22,977 bases of DNA, taken from positions 1 to 22,977 of the forward strand of contig JALOSH010000027.1 in NCBI GenBank assembly GCA_025458545.1. The letters run 5' to 3'. Made by a program: the position numbers and the translations under genes. The notes under the pieces were generated by a model. The model did no database searches and was not told the DNA's origin. It saw only the letters and a list, made by a program, of their open reading frames with translations. Position 1 is the stretch's first letter. Each line of letters begins with the position of its first letter. Of the stretch, positions 6,512 to 14,562 are shown piece after piece. This stretch comes from Hydrogenophaga sp. (GTDB taxonomy: Bacteria; Pseudomonadota; Gammaproteobacteria; Burkholderiales; Burkholderiaceae).

Positions 6512-7584
6512 GGGGAGCCTTCGGGGAATGCGTCGGGCCAGGGGCTGATGCTCCCGGCCGAGCGGGCGTCGTAGCCTGGCAGGGCGTTGATGCTGGAGCG
6601 AAACGCCGGATCGGCCAGCAGACGCAGCAGCGCCTGCGCCACCGGGTGGTCCAGCGCGGCGCGGTGGCAGACCAGCACGTAGCGCTCGGTCACCATGGGC
6701 ATGAAGTCGAGCTGGAAATAGCGCGCCGGGCGCTCCAGGCCAAAGCCCACATCGGCCAGGCCGCTGGCCACGCAGGCGGCCACGGCGGCGTGTGAGGGTT
6801 CGCTCTGTTCATAACCCCGGATGTGCTGGCTGGCAATGCCCTGGTCTTGCAACAGACCGTCGAGCAAAAAACGCGTGCCCGAATCGGCCGGGCGGTTGAT
6901 GAAGCGCAGCCCGTCGCGGGCGAGGTCGGCCAGCTCGTAGACCTTGTGTGGATTGCCGGCTCCCACCATCAGGCCCTGACGCCGGGTGGCGATGTCGATC
7001 ACCTGCAGGTCGTCGGCCTGCAGCCACTGGCCCAGGTGCGCCCGCATGCGGCCCTGCTGGGCGCCCAGCGGCAGGTGCACGCCGCAGGCATCGCACTGGC
7101 CGTCGCGCAGCGCGGCGGCGGCGGCGGTGCTGGTGGCGTAGCGACGGGCCACCGGCAGGCCGTCGGCCATCAAGGCTTCGAGCAGTTTCTCGATGGAAAA
7201 ACCGTGGCTGGCGTGGATGCGGAAAGCGTCTTGGGCTTCAGACGAGATGCGCTCGATCTCGCTGCGCAGCTCGGAGGCCACCGAGTCCAGCACCGGCTGC
7301 AGGCGGGCGCGGATGCGGTGATCGGCCCAGACCAGTTTTTCGGCCAGCGGTGAGAGCGTCGAGCCCTTGCCGCGTTCCATGTGCAGCAGCGTGGTGTTGA
7401 ACAGTGTTTCGCCGCCGCGCACCAGGTCCCAGCCGTGGCGGTACGACAGGCCCATGGCCTGGCAAGCGGCCACCAGGCTACCTTGCTGTTGCACCAGGCA
7501 GAGCAGTTCGATCAGGCGAGGCGACAGGCTGCCCTGTTCGTCGCGCTGCAGGGTCCACACCGGCTGGAGGGTGATCTGGGGCAT
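6508..7584 (-). CDS. fdsR: FdsR-like transcriptional regulator (ModE-type HTH plus PBP-like domain)
   Basis: A 358-residue regulator. Residues about 15-90 resemble the ModE/LysR-type winged helix-turn-helix (SLVAACQAMGLSYRHGWDLV as recognition region, then the ERGKGSTLSPLAEKLV wing). Residues about 120-345 form a periplasmic-binding-like domain of the molybdate/oxyanion class (GQCDACGVHLPLG, GLRFINRPADSGTRFLLD, GLADVGFGLERPA), expected to sense a small ligand. It is transcribed divergently from the formate dehydrogenase genes across 145 bp. This is the arrangement of fdsR in Cupriavidus necator, where FdsR controls the NAD-linked formate dehydrogenase operon (established for that organism). 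Gene symbol is by family and context. The ligand could be formate, molybdate or tungstate; sequence does not decide. It is coupled to the downstream EEP gene. Confidence 0.8.
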   Translation of the reverse strand: MPQITLQPVWTLQRDEQGSLSPRLIELLCLVQQQGSLVAACQAMGLSYRHGWDLVRGGETLFNTTLLHMERGKGSTLSPLAEKLVWADHRIRARLQPVLDSVASELRSEIERISSEAQDAFRIHASHGFSIEKLLEALMADGLPVARRYATSTAAAAALRDGQCDACGVHLPLGAQQGRMRAHLGQWLQADDLQVIDIATRRQGLMVGAGNPHKVYELADLARDGLRFINRPADSGTRFLLDGLLQDQGIASQHIRGYEQSEPSHAAVAACVASGLADVGFGLERPARYFQLDFMPMVTERYVLVCHRAALDHPVAQALLRLLADPAFRSSINALPGYDARSAGSISPWPDAFPEGSP

Positions 7585-7729
7585 GTCGGATGGTTTCTCG
7601 GGTCTTTATGCGGTCGGCTTCATATGGCTGTGGCGCCGCCCCGCATATTGCCAAGGCGGTGACGGCAGGCGACCATTGTCCATGGTCATCGGCGGCGCGG
7701 CCCTTCTGCGCCCATCACCGCGTCAACAC
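7585..7729. promoter_or_regulatory. Divergent control region between fdsR-like and formate dehydrogenase genes
   Basis: The 145-bp gap contains a clean dyad GACCAT-N5-ATGGTC (7671-7687) and a looser one, ATATG (7622-7626) facing CATAT (7644-7648). Either could be an operator for the FdsR-like protein. A TTGCCA (7648-7653) lies 17 bases before 7671, so the first dyad overlaps where a -10 box would be. No consensus promoter or good Shine-Dalgarno for the dehydrogenase gene is evident. Confidence 0.45.
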
Positions 7730-9553
7730 ATGTCCCATCCTTCAATTGCACCCGCCCAGCCAGCGCGGACGGCCGCCCACGTGGCTGCCGCCATCAGCCC
7801 GGAAGCCCTGCGCGCCACCGCGCGCCGGCGTGCTCACCTCAAGGGTCGCCAGCCCGACGACGCGGCGCGCGAGCAGGTGCGTGCCCTCATCGGACCCGGC
7901 CCGCACCGCCGCGACCAGCTGATTGAACTGCTGCATGTGCTGAACGACGCGCACCGCGCCCTGCACGAGCCGCACCTGGTGGCGCTGGCGGCCGAGCTGC
8001 GCCTGCCCATGGCCGAGGTGTACGAGGTGGCGAGCTTCTACCACCACTTTCAAATTCTGAGCGAGGGCGAAGCAGCGCCGGCCCTCACCGTGCGCGTGTG
8101 CGACGGCCTGAGCTGCAGCATGGCCGGTGCGCAAGCCTTGCTGGAGCAACTGCCCGCCCTCTTGGGCCGTGCCGTTCGGGTGATCCCCGCGCCTTGCGTG
8201 GGCCGCTGCGAGCAGGCGCCGGTGGCGGTGGTCGGCCAGGCCCCGGTGTTGCGGGCCGACGCGGCTGCGGTGCAAGCGGCCTGTGCCGCTGGTGCGGACA
8301 CACACCCGGCGGCGGGCGACGACGGGGCGTTCGACCCCGCGTCCGAAGCGCCGTGCGCCGTCACCAGCGGCCCGGAAGCCGTGGCACCGGCCACGGTGGG
8401 CTACACCGCCTACCGCGCACGCGGCGGCTATGCGCTCGCGGCGGCGGTGGTCAACGGCAAGGAAGACCTTGAGGCCGTGCTCAAAGCCATGGAAGATTCG
8501 GGCCTGCGCGGTCTGGGCGGCGCGGGCTTTCCGGCCGGGCGCAAATGGCGCATCGTGCGCGAACAATCGGCCCCGCGCCTGATGGCGGTGAACATCGACG
8601 AAGGCGAGCCCGGCACCTTCAAGGACCGCACCTTCCTGGAACGCGATCCGCACCGTTTTCTGGAAGGCGTGCTGATCGCCGCGCGGGTGGTGGGCATCGA
8701 GGCCGTTTATATCTATCTGCGCGACGAATACCACGGCGCGCGCGCCATCTTGCAGCGGGCGCTTGCCGACCTGCAGGCCAACCCGCCGTGCGCGCTGCCG
8801 GCCATCGAACTGCGGCGCGGCGCAGGCGCCTACATCTGCGGCGAAGAGTCCGCCATGATCGAAAGCATCGAAGGCAAGCGCGGTGAGCCGCGCCTGCGCC
8901 CGCCCTATATTGCCCAGGTGGGCCTGTTCGGTCGGCCCACCCTGGAACACAACTTCGAGACCCTGTACTGGGTGCGCGACATCGTGCAGCGTGGCCCGGC
9001 CTGGTTCAGCGGCTTCGGGCGGAACGGACGCCGGGGCTTGCGCTCCTTCAGCGTGAGCGGCCGCGTGCGCGAGCCGGGTGTGAAACTCGTGCCCGCCGGC
9101 ATCACCTTGAACGAACTGGTGGCCGAATACTGCGGCGGCATGGCCGACGGCCACACGCTCTACGGCTACCTGCCTGGCGGCGCCTCGGGCGGCATCTTGC
9201 CCGCGAGCCTGGCCGATGTGCCGCTGGACTTTGACACCCTGCAAGCGCACGACTGCTTCATCGGATCGGCGGCGGTGGTGGTGCTCGGCCAGCATGACCG
9301 CGCGCGCGACGCCGCGCTCAACGCCATGCGCTTTTTTGAAGACGAAAGCTGCGGCCAGTGCACGCCCTGCCGTGTTGGCACTGGCAAGGCCGCCGCGCTG
9401 ATGCAAGCCGACACCTGGGACGCGGCCACGCTGGACGACCTGGCCACGGTGATGATCGATGCCTCGATCTGCGGCCTGGGCCAGGCCGCGCCGAATCCGA
9501 TGCGTTCGGTCTTGACGTATTTCCCGCAGGAAGTCTCCGGAGAGCAGGCATGA
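7730..9553 (+). CDS. NAD-dependent formate dehydrogenase, fused FdsG-FdsB (NuoE-NuoF) diaphorase subunit
   Basis: A 607-residue protein that hands formate electrons to NAD+. Residues about 30-185 are a NuoE/FdsG-like thioredoxin-fold domain with four [2Fe-2S] cysteines, Cys124, Cys129, Cys156 and Cys160 (VCDGLSC, PCVGRC). An Ala/Gly/Asp linker (185-222) joins it to the NuoF/FdsB-like part. This has the FMN/NADH glycine-rich segment GLRGLGGAGFPAGRKW (258-273), NIDEGEPGTFKDR, and the C-terminal [4Fe-4S] ligands Cys541, Cys544, Cys547 (CGQCTPC) and Cys581. The first ATG giving a full domain is 7730; an ATG at 7682 is possible, and neither has a clear ribosome site. The fused layout matches the beta subunit of the two-subunit Methylorubrum FDH1 rather than the separate fdsG and fdsB of Cupriavidus. 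The stop overlaps the catalytic subunit start. Confidence 0.92.
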   Translation: MSHPSIAPAQPARTAAHVAAAISPEALRATARRRAHLKGRQPDDAAREQVRALIGPGPHRRDQLIELLHVLNDAHRALHEPHLVALAAELRLPMAEVYEVASFYHHFQILSEGEAAPALTVRVCDGLSCSMAGAQALLEQLPALLGRAVRVIPAPCVGRCEQAPVAVVGQAPVLRADAAAVQAACAAGADTHPAAGDDGAFDPASEAPCAVTSGPEAVAPATVGYTAYRARGGYALAAAVVNGKEDLEAVLKAMEDSGLRGLGGAGFPAGRKWRIVREQSAPRLMAVNIDEGEPGTFKDRTFLERDPHRFLEGVLIAARVVGIEAVYIYLRDEYHGARAILQRALADLQANPPCALPAIELRRGAGAYICGEESAMIESIEGKRGEPRLRPPYIAQVGLFGRPTLEHNFETLYWVRDIVQRGPAWFSGFGRNGRRGLRSFSVSGRVREPGVKLVPAGITLNELVAEYCGGMADGHTLYGYLPGGASGGILPASLADVPLDFDTLQAHDCFIGSAAVVVLGQHDRARDAALNAMRFFEDESCGQCTPCRVGTGKAAALMQADTWDAATLDDLATVMIDASICGLGQAAPNPMRSVLTYFPQEVSGEQA

Positions 9554-12387
9554 GCATTCCCTTCACCCTCGATGGCGTGGCACTGCAAGCCCACGAAGGC
9601 GAGACCATCCTCAAAGCTGCCCAGCGCCACGGCGTGGACATTCCGCACCTTTGCTACAGCGACGCCCTGCGGCCCGACGGCAACTGCCGCGCTTGCGTGG
9701 TGGAAGTGGCGGGCGAACGCACGCTGGCGCCCTCGTGCTGCCGCGCCGTCACCACCGACATGGTGGTCAAGGCCAAGAGCGAGCGTGCACTCAAGAGCCA
9801 GCAGATGGTGCTGGAGCTGTTGCTGGCCGACCGGCCCGAAGCCGGGCACCAGTGGGTCGATGGCAAGCCCGATCAACCCCACGGCGAGCTGAGCCAGTGG
9901 GCCGACGCGATGGGTGTGGTGGTTCGCCCCGAGCTGAAAGCCCTGCGCGCGCAGGCCCCCCAGCCCGACCTGAGCCACCCCGCCATGGCGGTGAATCTGG
10001 ACGCCTGCATCCAGTGCACCCGCTGCGTGCGCGCCTGCCGCGAAACGCAAATGAACGACGTGATCGGTCTGGCGCACCGGGGCGGCCAGGTGCAGATCGT
10101 GTTCGATCTCGGCGACCCCATGGGCGAGAGCAGCTGCGTGGCCTGTGGCGAATGCGTGCAGGCCTGCCCGACCGGCGCGCTCAGCCCCAAGACCCTGATG
10201 GGCGACCAGCGGGTCGACAAAACCGTGGACTCGGTCTGCCCGTACTGCGGCGTCGGTTGCCAGCTCACCTACAAGGTCAAGGACAACACCATCGTGGCCG
10301 TCGAAGGCCGCGACGGGCCCGCCAACCAGGGCCGCTTGTGCGTCAAAGGTCGGTTTGGATTCGACTATGCCCACCACCCGCAGCGGCTGACGAAACCGCT
10401 GATCCGCAAGCCCGGCGTGCCCAAAGATCCGCACGGCACCGCACGGCCCAGCGATTGGCGCGAGGTGTTCCGCGAAGCCAGCTGGGACGAGGCACTCGAT
10501 ATCGCCGCCGGTGGTTTGAAAGCGCTGCGCGACACGCACGGCAGACGAGCGCTGGCCGGTTTCGGTTCGGCCAAGGGCAGCAACGAAGAGGCCTACCTGT
10601 TCCAGAAGCTGGTGCGCACCGGCTTTGGCAGCAACAACGTGGACCACTGCACCCGGTTGTGCCATGCCAGCAGCGTGGCCGCGCTGCTGGAAGGCGTGGG
10701 CTCGGGCGCGGTCAGCAACCCGGTCGGCGACGTCGAGCACGCGGCCTTTGTGCTGGTGATCGGCGCCAACCCGACCAACAACCACCCGGTGGCCGCCACC
10801 TGGATGAAGAACGCCGCCGCGCGCGGCACGCAGATCGTGCTGGCCGACCCGCGCCGCACAGACCTGCACCGCCACGCCTGGCGGCACCTGCCGTTCAAGG
10901 CCGACACCGACGTGGCCCTGCTCAACGCCATGCTGCACGTGGTGATTGAAGAAGGCCTGACCGATGCCGAGTTCATCGCCCGCCGCGTGGACAATTTCGA
11001 CGCCATCCGCGAGCAGGTGAAACACACCACGCCCGAGGCCATGGCGCCGATCTGCGGCATCGATCCGCAGACCATTCGCGAAGTGGCGCGCGCCTACGCC
11101 ACGAGCAAGGCGTCGATGATCCTCTGGGGCATGGGCGTGAGCCAACACACCCACGGCACCGACAACGTGCGCTGCCTGATCGCGCTGGCCAGCATCACCG
11201 GCCAGATCGGGCGGCCCGGCACGGGCTTGCATCCGCTGCGCGGACAGAACAATGTGCAGGGCGCGAGCGACGCGGGTCTGATCCCCATGATGTACCCCAA
11301 CTACCAGCGGGTGAACGACCCCGGTGTGCACGGCTGGTTCGAGTCTTTCTGGGGCACACCGTTGGACCAGCAGCCCGGCCTGACGGTGGTGGAGATCCTG
11401 CACAAGGCCCAGGCCCCGGCGGACGATCCGCAGAAGATCTGGGGCATGTATGTGATGGGCGAAAACCCCGCCATGAGCGACCCCGACCTCAACCATGCGC
11501 GTGAAGGGCTGGCGAGCCTGCAGCACCTGGTGGTGCAAGACCTGTTCATGACCGAGACCGCCTGGCTGGCCGACGTGGTGCTGCCCGCCAGCGCCTGGCC
11601 CGAAAAAACCGGCACGGTGACCAACACCGACCGGATGGTGCAGATGGGGCGCCGCGCGCTGGACCTGCCGGGCGAGGCGAAACCCGACCTGTGGATCATT
11701 CAGCAGCTTGCTCGGCGCATGGGCCTGCCATGGCACTACGAAGGCGAGGAGTCCGGCGTGGCGGCGGTCTATGAGGAGATGCGCCAGGCCATGCACGGTG
11801 TGATCGCGGGCGTGAGCTGGGAGCGGCTTGAACGCGAGGGCAGCGTGACCTACCCCTGCCTGAGCGAAGAGGACCCGGGCCAGCCCATCGTTTTCACCGA
11901 CCAGTTCGCTACCGCGGACGGGCGTGTGCAGCTGGTGCCCGCCGCCTTCCGGCCGGCGGCAGAGACGCCCGATGACGACTACCCGATGGTGCTGATCACC
12001 GGTCGCCAGCTGGAGCACTGGCACACCGGCAGCATGACGCGCCGCAGCCAGGTGCTGGACGCGGTGGAACCGCACCCGACGGTGAGCCTGAGCGGTGCCG
12101 AACTGCAGCGCCTGGGGCTGCAGGCCGGTGATGTGGTGACGGTGCGCTCGCGCCGTGGCAGCGTGGCGCTGCGCACTCGGCGCGACGATGGCACACCGCC
12201 GCGCACGGTGTACATCCCGTTCGCCTACGCCGAGGCGGCGGCCAACCTGCTGACCAACCCGGCGCTCGACCCCCTCGGCAAGATCCCTGAGTTCAAGTAC
12301 TGCGCGGTGCAGGTGGACGCCGGTGGCGATCTGCACGCGGGCGTGGGCTATGGCGGTGGCCAGGCCGCGCCTGCGCTGTCCGCCTGA
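9550..12387 (+). CDS. Formate dehydrogenase catalytic alpha subunit (Mo/W-bisMGD, Fe-S)
   Basis: A 945-residue subunit oxidising formate to CO2, cytoplasmic and without a Tat signal. Domains in order: an N-terminal [2Fe-2S] domain (Cys35, Cys46, Cys49, Cys63 or 64); two ferredoxin-type [4Fe-4S] motifs (CIQCTRCVRAC at 153-163 and CVACGECVQAC at 196-206); the molybdopterin oxidoreductase [4Fe-4S] motif (Cys230, Cys233, Cys237, Cys264, with Lys266 following); the catalytic Cys371-His372 in CTRLCHAS, a cysteine rather than selenocysteine enzyme; and a C-terminal dinucleotide-binding domain (about 820-930). The His-Cys3 motif seen in NuoG and FdsA between residues 90 and 125 is not visible here. 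ATG overlaps the upstream stop (ATGA) and follows GGAGAG, so the subunits are coupled. Metal choice, Mo or W, cannot be told. No fdsC or fdsD chaperone gene follows. Confidence 0.94.
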   Translation: MSIPFTLDGVALQAHEGETILKAAQRHGVDIPHLCYSDALRPDGNCRACVVEVAGERTLAPSCCRAVTTDMVVKAKSERALKSQQMVLELLLADRPEAGHQWVDGKPDQPHGELSQWADAMGVVVRPELKALRAQAPQPDLSHPAMAVNLDACIQCTRCVRACRETQMNDVIGLAHRGGQVQIVFDLGDPMGESSCVACGECVQACPTGALSPKTLMGDQRVDKTVDSVCPYCGVGCQLTYKVKDNTIVAVEGRDGPANQGRLCVKGRFGFDYAHHPQRLTKPLIRKPGVPKDPHGTARPSDWREVFREASWDEALDIAAGGLKALRDTHGRRALAGFGSAKGSNEEAYLFQKLVRTGFGSNNVDHCTRLCHASSVAALLEGVGSGAVSNPVGDVEHAAFVLVIGANPTNNHPVAATWMKNAAARGTQIVLADPRRTDLHRHAWRHLPFKADTDVALLNAMLHVVIEEGLTDAEFIARRVDNFDAIREQVKHTTPEAMAPICGIDPQTIREVARAYATSKASMILWGMGVSQHTHGTDNVRCLIALASITGQIGRPGTGLHPLRGQNNVQGASDAGLIPMMYPNYQRVNDPGVHGWFESFWGTPLDQQPGLTVVEILHKAQAPADDPQKIWGMYVMGENPAMSDPDLNHAREGLASLQHLVVQDLFMTETAWLADVVLPASAWPEKTGTVTNTDRMVQMGRRALDLPGEAKPDLWIIQQLARRMGLPWHYEGEESGVAAVYEEMRQAMHGVIAGVSWERLEREGSVTYPCLSEEDPGQPIVFTDQFATADGRVQLVPAAFRPAAETPDDDYPMVLITGRQLEHWHTGSMTRRSQVLDAVEPHPTVSLSGAELQRLGLQAGDVVTVRSRRGSVALRTRRDDGTPPRTVYIPFAYAEAAANLLTNPALDPLGKIPEFKYCAVQVDAGGDLHAGVGYGGGQAAPALSA

Positions 12388-12393
12388 CCCGCC

Positions 12394-12423
12394 AAAAGAA
12401 AACAGCGGACCGAAGTCCGCTGT
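12394..12423 (-). terminator. Intrinsic terminator of the rhlE gene
   Basis: On the minus strand a nine-base stem ACAGCGGAC/GTCCGCTGT is closed by a TTCG tetraloop and followed by TTTTCTTTT. This is a strong Rho-independent terminator for the helicase gene, about 50 bases beyond its stop. It lies right after the converging formate dehydrogenase stop. The plus-strand side has no T-run, so it is mainly a minus-strand terminator. Confidence 0.9.
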
Positions 12424-12471
12424 GATGGTGCCCTGAACGCAAGGTTCAGAGCCGGGGGCTGGTGTTCGCGA

Positions 12472-14286
12472 TCAGCGGATGCGACCAAAGCTGGTGCGCA
12501 GCGGATCGGCTGGGCCACCACCACGCGGACCATCGCCACGACCGGGGCCGCCTCGGCCGCCGCGGTTGCCGCCACCGCCACCGTTGCCGCGGCCTCGTCC
12601 ACCGATCGAGTCGATGCTGGTGCGCAGTGGATCGGGTTGACCACCCGGCGCTGCGGCGCGTGCGCGGGGCTCGCGGATGCGCAGGCTGCCCAGGTGGGCA
12701 TTCGGGCCGGGCTGGCGCTCGCTGCCGTCGCCGCGCTCTTCGCGTGGGCCACGGTCTTCACGCGGGCCGCGCTCCGCGCGCTCGGCATGGCGCGGCGCGT
12801 TGCCGCTGCGCGGCGGGCCGTTGCGGGGGCCGTTGGACGGGCCATTGCGGCCTGGACCGCCGTTGCTGCGGCGACCGTCGGCCCGTTGTCCGTCCCGCTG
12901 GCCTTCGCCACGCGGTGGGCCATCACCTTGGGCTGCCGGGCGCTGGCGCTGGCCACCACCGTTGCCACGGCCTGCTTGCGGCGCGTCGGCTTTCTTCTCG
13001 CGCACCCGCTGCAGCATCTCGGTGCGCGCGGCCTTGGCGGCCGCAGCCATCACGTCGCGGCTCGGCGGTTTGCCGGCGCCACCCCAGATGGTCTGGCGGC
13101 CCATGGCGATGGGCTCGGCCTTTTCACCGGGTTCTGGCATGAACTCCTGGAAGATCTGCACAGGGATCTGCTGCTTGGTGAAGCGCTCGATGTCCATCAT
13201 GAAGCCTTCTTCGTCCAGGCTCACCAGGTTGACCGCCTCACCGCTCTTGCCCGCGCGGCCGGTGCGGCCGATGCGGTGCACATAGTCTTCGCTGACGTTC
13301 GGAATCTCGTAGTTCACCACGTGCGGCAGCTCGTCGATGTCGATGCCGCGCGCCGCGATGTCGGTCGCCACCAGGGCGCGGATCTCGCCGCTCTTGAAGC
13401 CGGCCAGCGCCTGGGTGCGCGCGCCCTGGCTCTTGTTGCCGTGCAACGCCATCGCCTGGATGCCGTTCTTGGTCAGGAACTCGGCCACGTTGTTGGCGCC
13501 GAACTTGGTGCGGGTGAACACCAGCACCTGGCTCCAGTTGTGCTGGTTGATGATGTGCACCAGCAGGGCCTTCTTCTTGCCACGGCCGACCGGGTGGATC
13601 ACCTGGGTGATGCGCTGCACCGTGGTGTTGCGCGGCGTCACCTGGATGCTCAGCGGGTCCTTGAGCAGGTTGTTGGCCAGGTCGCGAATTTCGTCGCTGA
13701 AAGTGGCCGAGAACAGCAGGCTTTGTTTTTCCCTGGGCACCAGGGCCAGGATCTTCTTCACGTCATGGATGAAGCCCATGTCGAGCATGCGGTCGGCTTC
13801 GTCCAGCACCAGCATCTGCACGCCGGCCAGGTCGCCGGCCAGGTCCAGAAATCCCTGCTGTTGCAAATCGAGCAGGCGGCCAGGCGTGGCCACCAGAATG
13901 TCCACGCCGCGCTTCATGGCGTTGATCTGCGGGTTCATGCCGACGCCACCAAACACCACGGTGGAGGTCAGCGACAGGTGTTTGCCGTAGGTGCGCACCG
14001 ATTCTTCAACCTGGGCGGCGAGCTCGCGGGTGGGCGTGAGCACCAGGGCGCGGATGGCGACGCCGCCAAAGCGGTTCTTGGACCGCTCACCCACGCTCAG
14101 CCGGTGCAGCATGGGCAGGGTAAAGGCAGCGGTCTTGCCGGTGCCGGTCTGGGCGCCGCCGAGCAGGTCGCGCCCGGCCAGCACGGCGGGGATCGCTTCG
14201 ACCTGGATCGGAGTGGGGGTTTCGTAACCGTGCTCGCGCACAGCTTGCACGATGGCCGGGGCCAGGTTCAGTTCTTCGAAGTTCAT
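12472..14286 (-). CDS. rhlE: DEAD-box ATP-dependent RNA helicase, RhlE type
   Basis: A 604-residue RNA helicase acting in ribosome assembly and RNA remodelling (family knowledge). Motifs in order: the Q motif with Phe3 and TPTPIQ (24-29), Walker A AQTGTGKT (45-52), PTRELA, the GG and TPGR motifs, DEAD (162-165), SAT (194-196), then the second RecA domain with [15 protein letters not shown] and [10 protein letters not shown]. From about residue 430 the tail is long, Gly/Arg/Asn-rich and disordered, as in RhlE proteins that use it to bind RNA or form condensates. The tail carries a DPLRTS motif twice. The start at 14286 gives the standard MNFEELNL beginning. It is a monocistronic gene with its own terminator and a 276-bp divergent upstream region. 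Mild doubt only over RhlE versus a close paralogue. Confidence 0.92.
   Translation of the reverse strand: MNFEELNLAPAIVQAVREHGYETPTPIQVEAIPAVLAGRDLLGGAQTGTGKTAAFTLPMLHRLSVGERSKNRFGGVAIRALVLTPTRELAAQVEESVRTYGKHLSLTSTVVFGGVGMNPQINAMKRGVDILVATPGRLLDLQQQGFLDLAGDLAGVQMLVLDEADRMLDMGFIHDVKKILALVPREKQSLLFSATFSDEIRDLANNLLKDPLSIQVTPRNTTVQRITQVIHPVGRGKKKALLVHIINQHNWSQVLVFTRTKFGANNVAEFLTKNGIQAMALHGNKSQGARTQALAGFKSGEIRALVATDIAARGIDIDELPHVVNYEIPNVSEDYVHRIGRTGRAGKSGEAVNLVSLDEEGFMMDIERFTKQQIPVQIFQEFMPEPGEKAEPIAMGRQTIWGGAGKPPSRDVMAAAAKAARTEMLQRVREKKADAPQAGRGNGGGQRQRPAAQGDGPPRGEGQRDGQRADGRRSNGGPGRNGPSNGPRNGPPRSGNAPRHAERAERGPREDRGPREERGDGSERQPGPNAHLGSLRIREPRARAAAPGGQPDPLRTSIDSIGGRGRGNGGGGGNRGGRGGPGRGDGPRGGGPADPLRTSFGRIR
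12490..12645 (-). repeat. rhlE: Duplicated 30-bp segment in the rhlE tail
   Basis: Bases 12490-12519 and 12616-12645 match at 26 of 30 positions and encode the two DPLRTS copies (one followed by IDSI, one by FGRI at the C-terminus). The segments between them are Gly/Arg-rich. Confidence 0.75.
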
Positions 14287-14423
14287 TCAGATGTGGCGCC
14301 CGTCCAGGGCGCTGGGGGCATCTGCCACCCCCTTGTGGCAGGTTGCCAAAGGGCCAGAACGGGCAGATGGATACAAGGATGGGCGCCACTTTGGTGGGGG
14401 TGACGCCCCAGCGAGATCGCTGG
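14287..14423 (-). other. Structured 5' leader region of rhlE
   Basis: Three complementary pairs lie upstream of the rhlE start: CTGCCAC/GTGGCAG (14322-14341, 6-base loop); a long-range pair TGGCGCCCGTCC (14294-14305) with GGATGGGCGCCA (14377-14388), 11 of 12 pairing, which encloses the first; and CCAGCGA/TCGCTGG (14408-14423). If transcription starts upstream of 14423 the leader folds into a nested structure next to the start codon. I found no clear minus-strand promoter. Confidence 0.4.
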
Positions 14424-14512
14424 TGCCGGGCCGACTGGGGTGCCCGAACAGGCCGTATTGTCTCATGGCTTGCACCTTGTCCGCCGGGAACCGCCGCTCG
14501 ACGCCTGCTGGG

Positions 14513-14540
14513 TTGTTGTGGCCGGGGGCGGTCCCATAAT
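14513..14540 (+). promoter_or_regulatory. Putative sigma-70 promoter of the first DUF1631 gene
   Basis: TTGTTG (14513-14518), a 16-base spacer, then CATAAT (14535-14540). Transcription would begin near 14547, just before the chosen ATG at 14563, which excludes the upstream ATG at 14539 as a start. Confidence 0.5.
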
Positions 14541-14562
14541 GTTTTTCCCCCCTGCACGCACC

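Noticed and set aside
4733..6574. Long plus-strand frame starting with Leu/Glu/Asp repeats
   Set aside because: It is the shadow of the minus-strand NSSS repeat and EEP gene. It has no signal, ribosome site or family match, while the minus strand has all of these.
9166..12336. 1056-codon open frame opposite the formate dehydrogenase
   Set aside because: His/Arg/Gly-rich composition typical of the antisense of GC-rich genes. The plus strand carries complete catalytic and Fe-S motifs.
12637..14403. 588-codon plus-strand frame opposite rhlE
   Set aside because: Antisense shadow of the DEAD-box gene; its composition and lack of domains argue against coding.
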